37,643 nt of DNA from the NCBI GenBank assembly GCA_902767015.1, contig CACXFV010000033.1:1-37643 (forward strand). The letters are read 5' to 3'. This document shows, one piece after another, positions 16,785-24,912 of this stretch; positions within the stretch are counted from its first letter, which is position 1, and each line of letters opens with the position of its first letter. The notes under the pieces are model-generated. The model was not told the DNA's origin and made no database searches. It saw nothing but the letters and a program-made list of their open reading frames with translations. The position numbers and the translations under genes were made by a program. This DNA comes from an uncultured Lachnospiraceae bacterium. Lineage in GTDB: Bacteria > Bacillota > Clostridia > Lachnospirales > Lachnospiraceae.

Positions 16785-19700
16785 ATGAATAAACCACTTA
16801 CAGAACAGGATTTAATCAATGTTAAGGATGAGCACAGGCTGGTCATGGATATATTTCATGAATTTGAGGGACTGGCAAAGGAATATGCAAAAGAGTGCGC
16901 TAAGATTAATGAAGAATATGACAGGACACTAAAGGAAATTGACCGTGAAATGGAAGTCATACACAATGAGAGCAAAAATGACTTTGAAAAGAGGCTGTCA
17001 GCGCTGGAGCGGGAGAAAAATCTTAAGGTTAACCGGTGGGATGAAGAATTTAAGTCGGCGCAAAAAGATAATCAGCAGAAGCGGGAGCAGGCGCAGAAGG
17101 AGCGCGAAGCGGTGATAGACAATGCTTCCATGTACAAGATTGATATAAGCTATAAGATTAATGAGGAGAAGAAAAAGCTCACTGAATATATGGATATGAT
17201 CACAGAGGCAGAGAACGCCATTGCAACAAAGAAATATTTTAAGATTATTGCCATGAACCAGACGAAGGTACCGGTGGAGGGAGAATCACTTAAGGAGCTG
17301 GTACAAAGAAATCCCATGAGAATGGTACTGGCAATCAATCAATTAGATGATCAGGTGATTGACAGATTTCGCCATGGTGCCGAACTTAAAGAAAAATCAA
17401 TAGAGTTTTATTCCTATAAGTGCAAGGCAGTGGACATATATAAGAGAGAAATGGCAAAGCTGAATTCTATCATGCCCGATGTAGAAAAAGAAATCTTTGA
17501 CAAGACAGAGGAGGCCGCAAGGCGTATGAAGGAAGCCGTGGCAAAGCTGGATGAAGAGATGGCAAGGCGCAAGGAGGAGTATGTGGCAAAATCTACGGAG
17601 ACAGAGGTGGAATTTAACAGGAACAAAGAGAAAATAACGGAGGAATATACCGCAAAATGCGTGGAGGCTGATAAAAGTGCTGAGGAAAGAAGAACACAGG
17701 CACTTCTTGTGATGAATCATTCTCTGCCTCAGGCATTAAAGCGTTATCAGGAAAGCAACATCCAAATGCTGCCGCCTCACCTTCTGAAAAAATTGGCAGA
17801 CATGTTAATGGCGGAAAAAATAAACAGTGTAGCGGACTATGAGCTAAAGAAGGAGGAGCCACAGAATTGTACGGTGGGATTTGTGTATTTTATGTTTAAA
17901 CAATTTCTGCCGGATGAGGCATCATTAAAGTTTATGACAGCCAATTATGAGTTTATTCTGAAGAAAGGTTGTTTTATCCTTCCGTACGCACTGGCAGTGA
18001 ATGAAAGTCTTGCGCTGTGTTATGAATACGATAACGCGGGGGCGGAGACGGCAGGTCAGACCATGCAGACAATCTGTATGAAATTGTTATTGGATACCCC
18101 GCCCAATAAAATCCGGTTTCAATTTTTTGATCCGCTGAAGTCAGGCCATACCTTTGCCATGTTTAAACATTTTGAGGAGGAAAACAGTTCCGGTGTCAAA
18201 ATCATCATGGGTGGGATACACACAGAGGAGCATGATATTGAACAGCAGCTTCAGGTTATCGTTGACCACATTAAGTCAATGCAGGTGAATAATTTTAAAG
18301 GACAATATTCCAATATCAGAGAATATAATGCGGCAAACAAACTGAATCCACAGCCGTACAATATAGTCGGAATTATGGATTTTCCGGCAGGCTTCTCAAA
18401 GAGAGCGATAGAACTTTTAAGTCAGGTGGTGGCTACCGGTAAAGCATGTGGTGTCTACACGATAGTGATGTGCTCTAAGGAGCAGATGTGGAATGTAGAG
18501 TACAGGACCAAGAGTGTCATCGCCGGCATTAAGAAAATGTGCAGTACCTTTCGATATGTGGCACCGGGGTTTGAGCGTGTCACACCGGAGGAAATTGACA
18601 GACAGATGGAACAGTCGGGTGTCACATATGAAGCATCGGAAGGAAGCAAATTGCAGGAGCCGGACATTCATGAAGAGAATGTGCGGTACGTCATTGATCC
18701 GCCGTTAGATATCAGCCGGATATTGACGATTGCCCCTGTCATGAGGGAAGCGATTAAAGAGGCAGGAAGAATTGTAATTGATTACGACAACATTATGCCA
18801 AAGAAGGAGCATTATTATCAGGCAAACACAGCAGAAGGAATATCCATTCCAATCGGGTTGACAGGTGCCAGCGAGATACAGACATTAAATTTAGGAATGC
18901 CGGGAAGCCAGTCGGTGCATGCATTAATCTGTGGGCAGATTGGAAGCGGAAAGAGCAGACTGTTACATGCCATTGTCACAGGTGCGCTCATTTCGTATAC
19001 CAAAGAAGAGCTGGAGGTATATCTGATTGATTTTAAGAGTGGCACCGAATTTAAGATTTATGCGGACTATAATCTGCCGAATTTTAAGGTGATTGCCATT
19101 GAGAGTGAGCAGGAATTTGGTCTGAGTGTTCTTCGTGCCATCAAGCAGGAGGGTGAACGCAGGGCGCAGATATTTAACATGTGTACCAAGAGTGATATCA
19201 CCTCCTACAACAATAGCCCGGAGGCATCAAAATATGGAAAAATGTCCAGAGTTCTCATTGTCATTGATGAATTTCATATGCTGTTCTCGGAGGAGAACAA
19301 AGAATATGCCGACGAGGCTTCAAGACTGATGGAGGAAATTCTGCGGCTGAACAGGAGCTTTGGTTTTCATCTGGTACTCTGTTCACAGAGCATAAGAGGC
19401 ATGTCTGCTCTTGATGAGGCAACACTGGCACAGGTGGCAGTACGTATTGCTTTGAAATGCCCGAGAGAAGATGCTGAAATTTTATTGGGGAAGGGAGCGG
19501 ATGCCATTGCGCAGATTGAGGAGAATGATGCAGGCTCTGCCATCTATCTGCCTTCTATCAGTACACCAAACAATCATAATAAGTTCCGGGTAGGTTATTT
19601 AAGTCCGGACAGGCACAAGGAAATATTGAAAAATATTGAAGAGCATTATAATGAAATAGGCGAATATACGGAGGCAAGAGTGCTGGTATCAGATGTATCG

Positions 19701-20513
19701 GACAGCAGAAACAGTGTATTTCAGCGGTATTATACGGACGGAGAGATTATATCACAAAACAGAGTTCTTCATTTTGGTGAGCCATTAAAGGTAGAATCAG
19801 AGCTGGAGGTAAGATTTGAGCAGACGATTGCCAATAACATGCTGCTGATTGGCAAAAATATTCAAAAAGCACAGAATATATTGTTTTTTGCTACGTTAGA
19901 TATTGTTCTCTATAAAGTTTTGCAGCAGAGAAGAGAAAAAAACTCTGCCAACATTTATGTGTTGAACTATTGTGATGGTGCCAATACGAATTTCAATGAC
20001 AAGCTGCAGGAGTTAGGAATGTCAGTACCCCAGCTGATTCATTATTATGATGGTGCCGGTGCCATTGGTGCCATAGAAGCGCTCTATGAGCGGTTTGACA
20101 ATAAGACAAGCGAGGATACGGATGACTGGATTGTGATATCCAACCTTGCCCTGGCGAGCTATTTAAGTGAAAGCAGTTTCAATAAAAAGGACAGTAAGCT
20201 GGTGAGTGATTTTGAGAGGATGCTTTTAGAAGGACCGGGAAAAGGAATGTTCTTTATCGTGTGGTGTGATAATCCTGCAATTTACAGGGCAAAATTCGGA
20301 TATACCTTTGAACATTTTGGCAAGAGAATCGTATTCAATGTGACACCACAGGATGCACTTGAGTTTGCTGATATTGTAGAGGATGACAGTATCAACAGAA
20401 ATAATGCATACATATGGCAGGAGGGGAAGGGAAAAGAAAAATTCCGACCATATGATGCGCCTATGGACAGTTGGTTTAGAAGATTGTGTGATGAGTGCCT
20501 GTGTGTGGAATAA
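16785..20513 (+). CDS. FtsK/SpoIIIE-type ATPase with N-terminal coiled coil and three ATPase-like modules
   Basis: ATG 16785 has GAGG 6 bp upstream and gives 1242 residues; the in-frame ATG at 16773 is too close to its site. Residues 1 to about 330 are a charged coiled coil. A first FtsK-like module (about 360-620) has lost its P-loop. The central module is intact, with Walker A GQIGSGKS at 717-724, Walker B VLIVIDEFH with Asp828/Glu829, and the LVLCSQS sensor strand. A third C-terminal module has a strand and turn LLIGKNIQKAQN where a P-loop would be, so it is also degenerate. The tandem arrangement resembles EccC/EssC of type VII secretion, but there are no transmembrane helices and no FHA domain. 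FtsK/HerA-class motors move DNA or peptides through a hexameric ring; which one applies here is open. It is the last gene of the operon. Confidence 0.92.
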   Translation: MNKPLTEQDLINVKDEHRLVMDIFHEFEGLAKEYAKECAKINEEYDRTLKEIDREMEVIHNESKNDFEKRLSALEREKNLKVNRWDEEFKSAQKDNQQKREQAQKEREAVIDNASMYKIDISYKINEEKKKLTEYMDMITEAENAIATKKYFKIIAMNQTKVPVEGESLKELVQRNPMRMVLAINQLDDQVIDRFRHGAELKEKSIEFYSYKCKAVDIYKREMAKLNSIMPDVEKEIFDKTEEAARRMKEAVAKLDEEMARRKEEYVAKSTETEVEFNRNKEKITEEYTAKCVEADKSAEERRTQALLVMNHSLPQALKRYQESNIQMLPPHLLKKLADMLMAEKINSVADYELKKEEPQNCTVGFVYFMFKQFLPDEASLKFMTANYEFILKKGCFILPYALAVNESLALCYEYDNAGAETAGQTMQTICMKLLLDTPPNKIRFQFFDPLKSGHTFAMFKHFEEENSSGVKIIMGGIHTEEHDIEQQLQVIVDHIKSMQVNNFKGQYSNIREYNAANKLNPQPYNIVGIMDFPAGFSKRAIELLSQVVATGKACGVYTIVMCSKEQMWNVEYRTKSVIAGIKKMCSTFRYVAPGFERVTPEEIDRQMEQSGVTYEASEGSKLQEPDIHEENVRYVIDPPLDISRILTIAPVMREAIKEAGRIVIDYDNIMPKKEHYYQANTAEGISIPIGLTGASEIQTLNLGMPGSQSVHALICGQIGSGKSRLLHAIVTGALISYTKEELEVYLIDFKSGTEFKIYADYNLPNFKVIAIESEQEFGLSVLRAIKQEGERRAQIFNMCTKSDITSYNNSPEASKYGKMSRVLIVIDEFHMLFSEENKEYADEASRLMEEILRLNRSFGFHLVLCSQSIRGMSALDEATLAQVAVRIALKCPREDAEILLGKGADAIAQIEENDAGSAIYLPSISTPNNHNKFRVGYLSPDRHKEILKNIEEHYNEIGEYTEARVLVSDVSDSRNSVFQRYYTDGEIISQNRVLHFGEPLKVESELEVRFEQTIANNMLLIGKNIQKAQNILFFATLDIVLYKVLQQRREKNSANIYVLNYCDGANTNFNDKLQELGMSVPQLIHYYDGAGAIGAIEALYERFDNKTSEDTDDWIVISNLALASYLSESSFNKKDSKLVSDFERMLLEGPGKGMFFIVWCDNPAIYRAKFGYTFEHFGKRIVFNVTPQDALEFADIVEDDSINRNNAYIWQEGKGKEKFRPYDAPMDSWFRRLCDECLCVE

Positions 20514-20528
20514 TGGGAGACGATGTAT

Positions 20529-21410
20529 ATGAAGCATGAAGACTTTTTAAAGTATGAAGAAAAGACAAAGCATGGCAGTTATCTGCTTCCATTTGTCATT
20601 TATGGTACCATCATTCCTGACGGATTAAAATATTTTCCGGCCCACTGGCATGATGAGATGGAGATAGTATATGTGAAGGCGGGACATTGCACCTATTATG
20701 TAGACTTTCAGTCTTATGAGGTATATGAGGGAGATGTTCTGATTATTCCGCCTGCGTTTATTCATTCCTTTGAACAATATCGTGATGAGCGTTTTGAGTC
20801 AAGAGTGATTGTGTTTAAATTTGACATGGTAAACAACAGTAAGCCGGATATGTGCTCTAAAAAGTATTTTATGCCTCTTTTTAACAATGAACTTCAACTT
20901 CCTTTTTATATAAAAAAAGATAACACTGACACAAAAGTGGTGGGAGAAACGGTAAGAAAAATCATTGATACTTATTATGGACGAAACTATGGATATGAGC
21001 TGAGATTGAAGATGTATTTACTGGAATTTTTCACCTTCTTTTTTGAAAATGGCCTGATCAATAAGAATAAAAGCCGTCTGACAGGTTCAAAATCAACAGA
21101 GAATACAAAGGCAGTGATTGAATACATTGAAAGGAATTATAAGAAAAAAATAACATTAGACGAATTAGCGGATTTTACCAGTCAGAGTGTGTATAATCTG
21201 GCACATACCTTCAAGAAAAGTACGGGACACAGTCCGGTGGAATATATCAATAACTACAGATTATCCATGGCGGCAAAGATGTTAGAGGATACAGACAGTA
21301 CTATCCTCGGCATTGCCATTGAGAATGGATTTAATAATGTGTCCTACTTTAACAGGGCATTCAAAAGTACATTTGGCATGACACCGTCTGAATATAGAAA
21401 GGGAAAATGA
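20529..21410 (+). CDS. AraC family transcriptional regulator with cupin sensor
   Basis: The protein has 293 residues from ATG 20529, which sits 9 bp after GGGAG; the ATG at 20523 is only 3 bp from it. The N-terminal half is an AraC-binding cupin (PAHWHDEMEIVYVKAGHCTY, then GDVLIIPPAFIHSF) that probably senses a small molecule through His residues. The C-terminal 100 residues hold the paired HTH domain (ITLDELADFTSQSVYNLAHT, then ILGIAIENGFNNVSYFNRAF, then TPSEYRKGK). It begins 15 bp after the FtsK-type gene on the same strand, so it may be co-transcribed with the operon and could regulate it or the protease gene behind it. The target is not evident. Confidence 0.92.
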   Translation: MKHEDFLKYEEKTKHGSYLLPFVIYGTIIPDGLKYFPAHWHDEMEIVYVKAGHCTYYVDFQSYEVYEGDVLIIPPAFIHSFEQYRDERFESRVIVFKFDMVNNSKPDMCSKKYFMPLFNNELQLPFYIKKDNTDTKVVGETVRKIIDTYYGRNYGYELRLKMYLLEFFTFFFENGLINKNKSRLTGSKSTENTKAVIEYIERNYKKKITLDELADFTSQSVYNLAHTFKKSTGHSPVEYINNYRLSMAAKMLEDTDSTILGIAIENGFNNVSYFNRAFKSTFGMTPSEYRKGK

Positions 21411-21465
21411 ATAATATCTGCTAAAATGAAATATATATAATTAAAGTCAGCTATGGGAGTCAGTT

Positions 21466-23226
21466 GTGGAGAGTCAGAAATATGAGCCGATGTTGAATCT
21501 GGCAATCAATACGGACAGAGCCCAGCGCAGTCAGAGTGAGGCACTGGAGGTAGGTTTTGATGCTGTTTTTGATACATGGGAGATTGTAGTCAGATATGTT
21601 GGAAACATTGATTTTTTGAGGGTATATGGTGTTGAAATTATCTATCTGCAGGGAAATTATGCTATCCTGACAATACCGGAGCCGTTTATAGAGCGATTAA
21701 GTGAGTTTCCCGAAATTATCTATGTTGAAATGCCAAAGAACTTGTATTTTACAGTGACAGGAGGAATAAGAGCCTCCTGCATTAATGCGGTGAGAACTAC
21801 CGGATTTCCCGGGGGCGGTTTATATGGCAGGGGTGTCATTTGTGCGGTCATCGACAGTGGAATTGATATTTTTCATCCGGCATTCAGAAACCAGGATGGA
21901 ACCACCAGAATCCTTGAAATCTGGGATCAGAATATAGATGGCAATCCTCCGGAAGGATACCGGCTTGGCAGTATTTATGACAGAGAAGAGATTAATCTGT
22001 TGTTAGGGGAATACGACAGTGGTATCTATTCTGTCCTGTCGGGGGGAACGATTCCTGCCAGAGATGTGTCGGGACATGGAACACATGTGGCAGGTATTAT
22101 GGCAGGAAATTTTGCGGAAAATAAAAACAACAATTTGGGCATTGCCACTAAAAGTGATATTATTGTGGTAAAGCTGGGGAATGTCTATCAGAATGGTGTG
22201 CCGACAACCACTGAGCTGATGCAGGCAATTGATTATGTATATAAGGCAGCGGTAAGATTTAGGATGCCTGTGGCGATGAATATCAGTCTGGGAAATTCCT
22301 ATGGCTCCCATGACGGAACCTCGCTGTTGGAGACTTACATTGACAATATATCCAATCTGTGGAAGATGAGTGTCTGTATCGGAACCGGCAACGAGGGAAG
22401 CAGTGCCGGTCATTCGGAGGAGATGTTTGAAAATGGTGAGGCAAAGAGGATTTCCTTCAGTGTGGGGGAATATGAGAGAAGTCTTAATCTTCAAATCTGG
22501 AAAATATATGAGGATGAATATCAGATCATGGTATATGCACCGGGAGAGTTTAACGGTGTTAAGATTAATACAGTGCCGGGAACCCTTAACACCCAGATTG
22601 GAAATAACAGGCTGATGGTGTACTATGGGGAGCCGTCACCCTACAGCAGATTTCAGGAAATCTATCTGGAAATCGTGCCATTTTTACAGTCCTCTGATTA
22701 TATTACCTCCGGCGTGTGGAGCATTGTTGTCGTGGCGGGAAATGTGGTGAGCGGAAGGCTTGATATGTGGATGCCGGATGCTGCGGCGTTAAATGATAAC
22801 ACAAGATTTATCAATCCGAGTCCGGAGACAACATTGACAATTCCCTCCACAAGTGCCAAGGCAATCTCTGTGGGCGGCTACAATTCCAATACGTTTTCTT
22901 ATGCCGATTTTTCAGGGAGAGGATATACCAGACTCACTAATCAGATTAAGCCGGATATCGTGGCACCTGCGGTCAATATCTTATCGGCGGCAGTGGGTGG
23001 TGGAACCACCATAAAATCGGGAACCTCCATGGCATGTCCGTTTGTGTCCGGAAGTGCAGCACTTTTGATGGAATGGGGGATTGTGAATAACAATGATCCT
23101 TATCTGTATGGAGAAAAATTAAAGAGTTATCTGATAAACGGGGCAGTCAGCCTGCCGGGAGAAGCGGTTCCCTCCGTGCGTCAGGGGTTCGGTACACTGT
23201 GTGTGAGAAATTCTTTTCCAATATGA
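21466..23226 (+). CDS. S8 (subtilisin-like) serine protease, leaderless, Csp-like
   Basis: The GTG start has GGGAG 6 bp upstream and gives 586 residues. The triad is intact: Asp130 in AVIDSGID, His204 in GHGTHVAG, Ser521 in SGTSMACPF. The first 110 residues resemble a propeptide-like ferredoxin fold (VVRYVGNIDFLRVYGVEII, then YAILTIPEPFIERLSEFPEI). The stretch of about 315 residues between His and Ser contains the jelly-roll insert seen in clostridial CspA/B/C-type germination proteases and related intracellular S8 enzymes. No signal peptide is present, so it probably acts inside the cell. Its position behind the ATPase operon and AraC gene recalls MycP beside EccC in ESX loci, but MycP is secreted and membrane-anchored. 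A TATAAT at 21436-21441 could give it a promoter of its own, though no good -35 is seen. Confidence 0.92.
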   Translation: MESQKYEPMLNLAINTDRAQRSQSEALEVGFDAVFDTWEIVVRYVGNIDFLRVYGVEIIYLQGNYAILTIPEPFIERLSEFPEIIYVEMPKNLYFTVTGGIRASCINAVRTTGFPGGGLYGRGVICAVIDSGIDIFHPAFRNQDGTTRILEIWDQNIDGNPPEGYRLGSIYDREEINLLLGEYDSGIYSVLSGGTIPARDVSGHGTHVAGIMAGNFAENKNNNLGIATKSDIIVVKLGNVYQNGVPTTTELMQAIDYVYKAAVRFRMPVAMNISLGNSYGSHDGTSLLETYIDNISNLWKMSVCIGTGNEGSSAGHSEEMFENGEAKRISFSVGEYERSLNLQIWKIYEDEYQIMVYAPGEFNGVKINTVPGTLNTQIGNNRLMVYYGEPSPYSRFQEIYLEIVPFLQSSDYITSGVWSIVVVAGNVVSGRLDMWMPDAAALNDNTRFINPSPETTLTIPSTSAKAISVGGYNSNTFSYADFSGRGYTRLTNQIKPDIVAPAVNILSAAVGGGTTIKSGTSMACPFVSGSAALLMEWGIVNNNDPYLYGEKLKSYLINGAVSLPGEAVPSVRQGFGTLCVRNSFPI

Positions 23227-23235
23227 ACGTTAGCG

Positions 23236-23264
23236 TTGACAACAGTGATAAAAAAAGTTAATAT
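23236..23264 (+). promoter_or_regulatory. Sigma-A type promoter for the mgtE leader
   Basis: A perfect TTGACA (23236-23241), a 17-bp spacer and TAATAT (23259-23264). The predicted transcript starts near 23271 and would carry a leader of about 225 nt before mgtE. Confidence 0.75.
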
Positions 23265-23324
23265 ATAAAGGAATTTTAAGAGATATTTTATGGTCAATTC
23301 CAAAGAAAAAAGGAGATGAATGCG

Positions 23325-23408
23325 ATGGACGGTGGTTCGGGAAGCGGAAGTATACCGCGGGGGAGTTTTACCATCGGTATATATTTAAGCTTCACAGGAA
23401 AAAGGTGA
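23325..23408 (+). CDS. 27-residue leader mini-ORF upstream of mgtE
   Basis: A short frame starts at ATG 23325 with AAAGGAG 9 bp upstream; an in-frame ATG at 23316 touches the site. It encodes Met-Asp followed by a Gly/Ser-rich segment, a Pro-Arg, a hydrophobic stretch (FTIGIYLSF) and a basic end (TGKR). Its second half forms the left arm of a long hairpin, and its stop codon lies near the hairpin top. This suggests a translated leader peptide whose ribosome opens the hairpin and so affects mgtE expression, analogous in logic to mgtL-type leaders; that is inference. No homolog is known to me. Confidence 0.5.
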   Translation: MDGGSGSGSIPRGSFTIGIYLSFTGKR

Positions 23409-23436
23409 ATTTTAAATATATGCCGATGGTGGGGCT
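23364..23436 (+). promoter_or_regulatory. Long RNA hairpin in the mgtE leader
   Basis: The core arms 23370-23388 and 23412-23430 pair over 19 positions with a single wobble. The stem extends outward through four T-G wobble pairs (23366-23369 with 23431-23434) and two Watson-Crick pairs, and inward after a 2-nt internal loop through a 5-bp stem (23391-23395 with 23405-23409) capped by 9 nt. The wobble pairs favour an RNA function. There is no T run after it, so it is not a simple terminator. Recognisable M-box (ykoK) consensus sequence is not seen. Confidence 0.65.
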
Positions 23437-23496
23437 TTCAGTGTATATTTCCATGTAATAATTTAATCAAAAAAATGAAATGCGAGGTTAAATGAC

Positions 23497-24867
23497 ATGG
23501 AAGAAAGAGATATATATTCAGACAATGGCAGTCTGGAGGAAAGAATTGAGGCGTTGCTCTCCCAGAAAGACTACGCAGCACTGAAGGAGATTCTGGTGTC
23601 CATGAATGCGGCAGATATCTACTCTCTTTTTGAAGAACTCAAAGAGAGCAAGATTCCTCTTCTGTTCAGATTATTACCCAAAGTGCTGGCGGCAGAGGTG
23701 TTTGTTGAGATGGAGCCTGATGCGCAGGCGATGTTGATTCAGGGCTTTAGTGATAATGAGCTGAAAGAGGTATTGGACGAGCTGTATCTGGATGATGCCG
23801 TTGATATTGTGGAGGAGATGCCTGCCAATGTTGTCAAGCGTATTCTTCAGAATACGGATGCCGATACAAGAAATATGATTAATGAGATATTAAAGTATCC
23901 TGATGACAGTGCAGGCAGCATCATGACGATTGAGTATGTCAGTCTCCGGTTGAACATGACGGTAGGTGAGGCAATTAAGAGAATCAGGAGAACCGGTATT
24001 GACAAAGAGACGATATATACCTGTTACGTGACAGACACAAGCCGGTTTCTTCATGGAGCCATATCCATTAAGACATTGCTGCTGGCGGAGGAGGACGAAT
24101 ATATTAAGGATATCATGGATACCAACTATGTATCTGTTCATACCCATGAAGATAAGGAAGATGTTGCGAACAAGTTCAATAAATATGATTTGCTTGCCAT
24201 TCCGGTGGTGGATGATGAGAACAGACTTGTGGGGATTGTTACCTTCGATGACGCCATTGATGTTATGCAGGATGAGGCAACCGAGGATATCAAAAAGATG
24301 GCAGCTATCATTCCTTCGGATAAATCATATTTTAAGACGACGGTGTTTGAGACATGGAAAGCAAGAATCCCATGGCTTTTGCTGCTGATGGTGTCAGCAA
24401 CCTTTACGGGGATGATTATTACCTCCTTTGAAGATGCGCTGGCTGCTTATACAGTGCTTACTGCCTATATTCCTATGTTGATGGATACGGGCGGCAACTC
24501 AGGAGGACAGGCATCGGTAACCGTCATCAGAGCATTATCACTGGATGAGATAGATTTCGGTGATATCTTCAAGGTAATCTGGAAGGAAGCACGTGTTGCG
24601 GTATTTTGTGGAATCACCTTGGGCGTGTGTAATTTTGCAAAGCTGCTTGTATTTGACAGGGTAAGCTTTGTGGTGGCACTGGTAGTCTGCATCACCCTTG
24701 TCGTGACAGTATTGATTGCAAAGGTAATCGGCTGTACCCTTCCGATTCTTGCCAAGAAGATAGGATTTGATCCTGCTGTAATGGCAAGCCCTTTTATTAC
24801 GACAATTGTAGATGCGATTTCACTTCTTGTGTATTTTAAAGTGGCATCAATGATGCTTCATATATAG
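23497..24867 (+). CDS. mgtE: Magnesium transporter MgtE
   Basis: The 456-residue length is normal for MgtE. An N-terminal helical superhelix domain (about 1-135; ADIYSLFEELKESKIPLLFR, then LDDAVDIVEEMPANVVKRIL) is followed by two CBS domains (about 140-265; YPDDSAGSIMTIEYVSL, then DTNYVSVHTHEDKEDVANKF, then AIPVVDDENRLVGIVTFDDA). The membrane domain has five hydrophobic helices, including the signature MDTGGNSGGQASVTVIRAL. MgtE is a Mg2+ channel gated by Mg2+ binding between the N-terminal and CBS domains. The start has GAGG 9 bp upstream. A structured leader with a mini-ORF precedes it, so expression is probably also controlled at the RNA level. Confidence 0.96.
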   Translation: MEERDIYSDNGSLEERIEALLSQKDYAALKEILVSMNAADIYSLFEELKESKIPLLFRLLPKVLAAEVFVEMEPDAQAMLIQGFSDNELKEVLDELYLDDAVDIVEEMPANVVKRILQNTDADTRNMINEILKYPDDSAGSIMTIEYVSLRLNMTVGEAIKRIRRTGIDKETIYTCYVTDTSRFLHGAISIKTLLLAEEDEYIKDIMDTNYVSVHTHEDKEDVANKFNKYDLLAIPVVDDENRLVGIVTFDDAIDVMQDEATEDIKKMAAIIPSDKSYFKTTVFETWKARIPWLLLLMVSATFTGMIITSFEDALAAYTVLTAYIPMLMDTGGNSGGQASVTVIRALSLDEIDFGDIFKVIWKEARVAVFCGITLGVCNFAKLLVFDRVSFVVALVVCITLVVTVLIAKVIGCTLPILAKKIGFDPAVMASPFITTIVDAISLLVYFKVASMMLHI

Positions 24868-24912
24868 AGTCTTTAGGGAAATTATGTGTTGGGAAATGGA
24901 GATTAAGTTTTT

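Noticed and set aside
8012-23226. Calling the locus a classical type VII secretion system
   Set aside because: No WXG100/LXG substrate, ubiquitin-like YukD, EccB/D/E, EssA/EssB or EsaA is encoded here, and the two ATPases have no membrane helices. Only the ATPase classes and a nearby S8 protease match.
23271-23496. M-box (ykoK) Mg2+ riboswitch ahead of mgtE
   Set aside because: The conserved M-box sequence blocks are not recognisable and the leader is dominated by one long hairpin.
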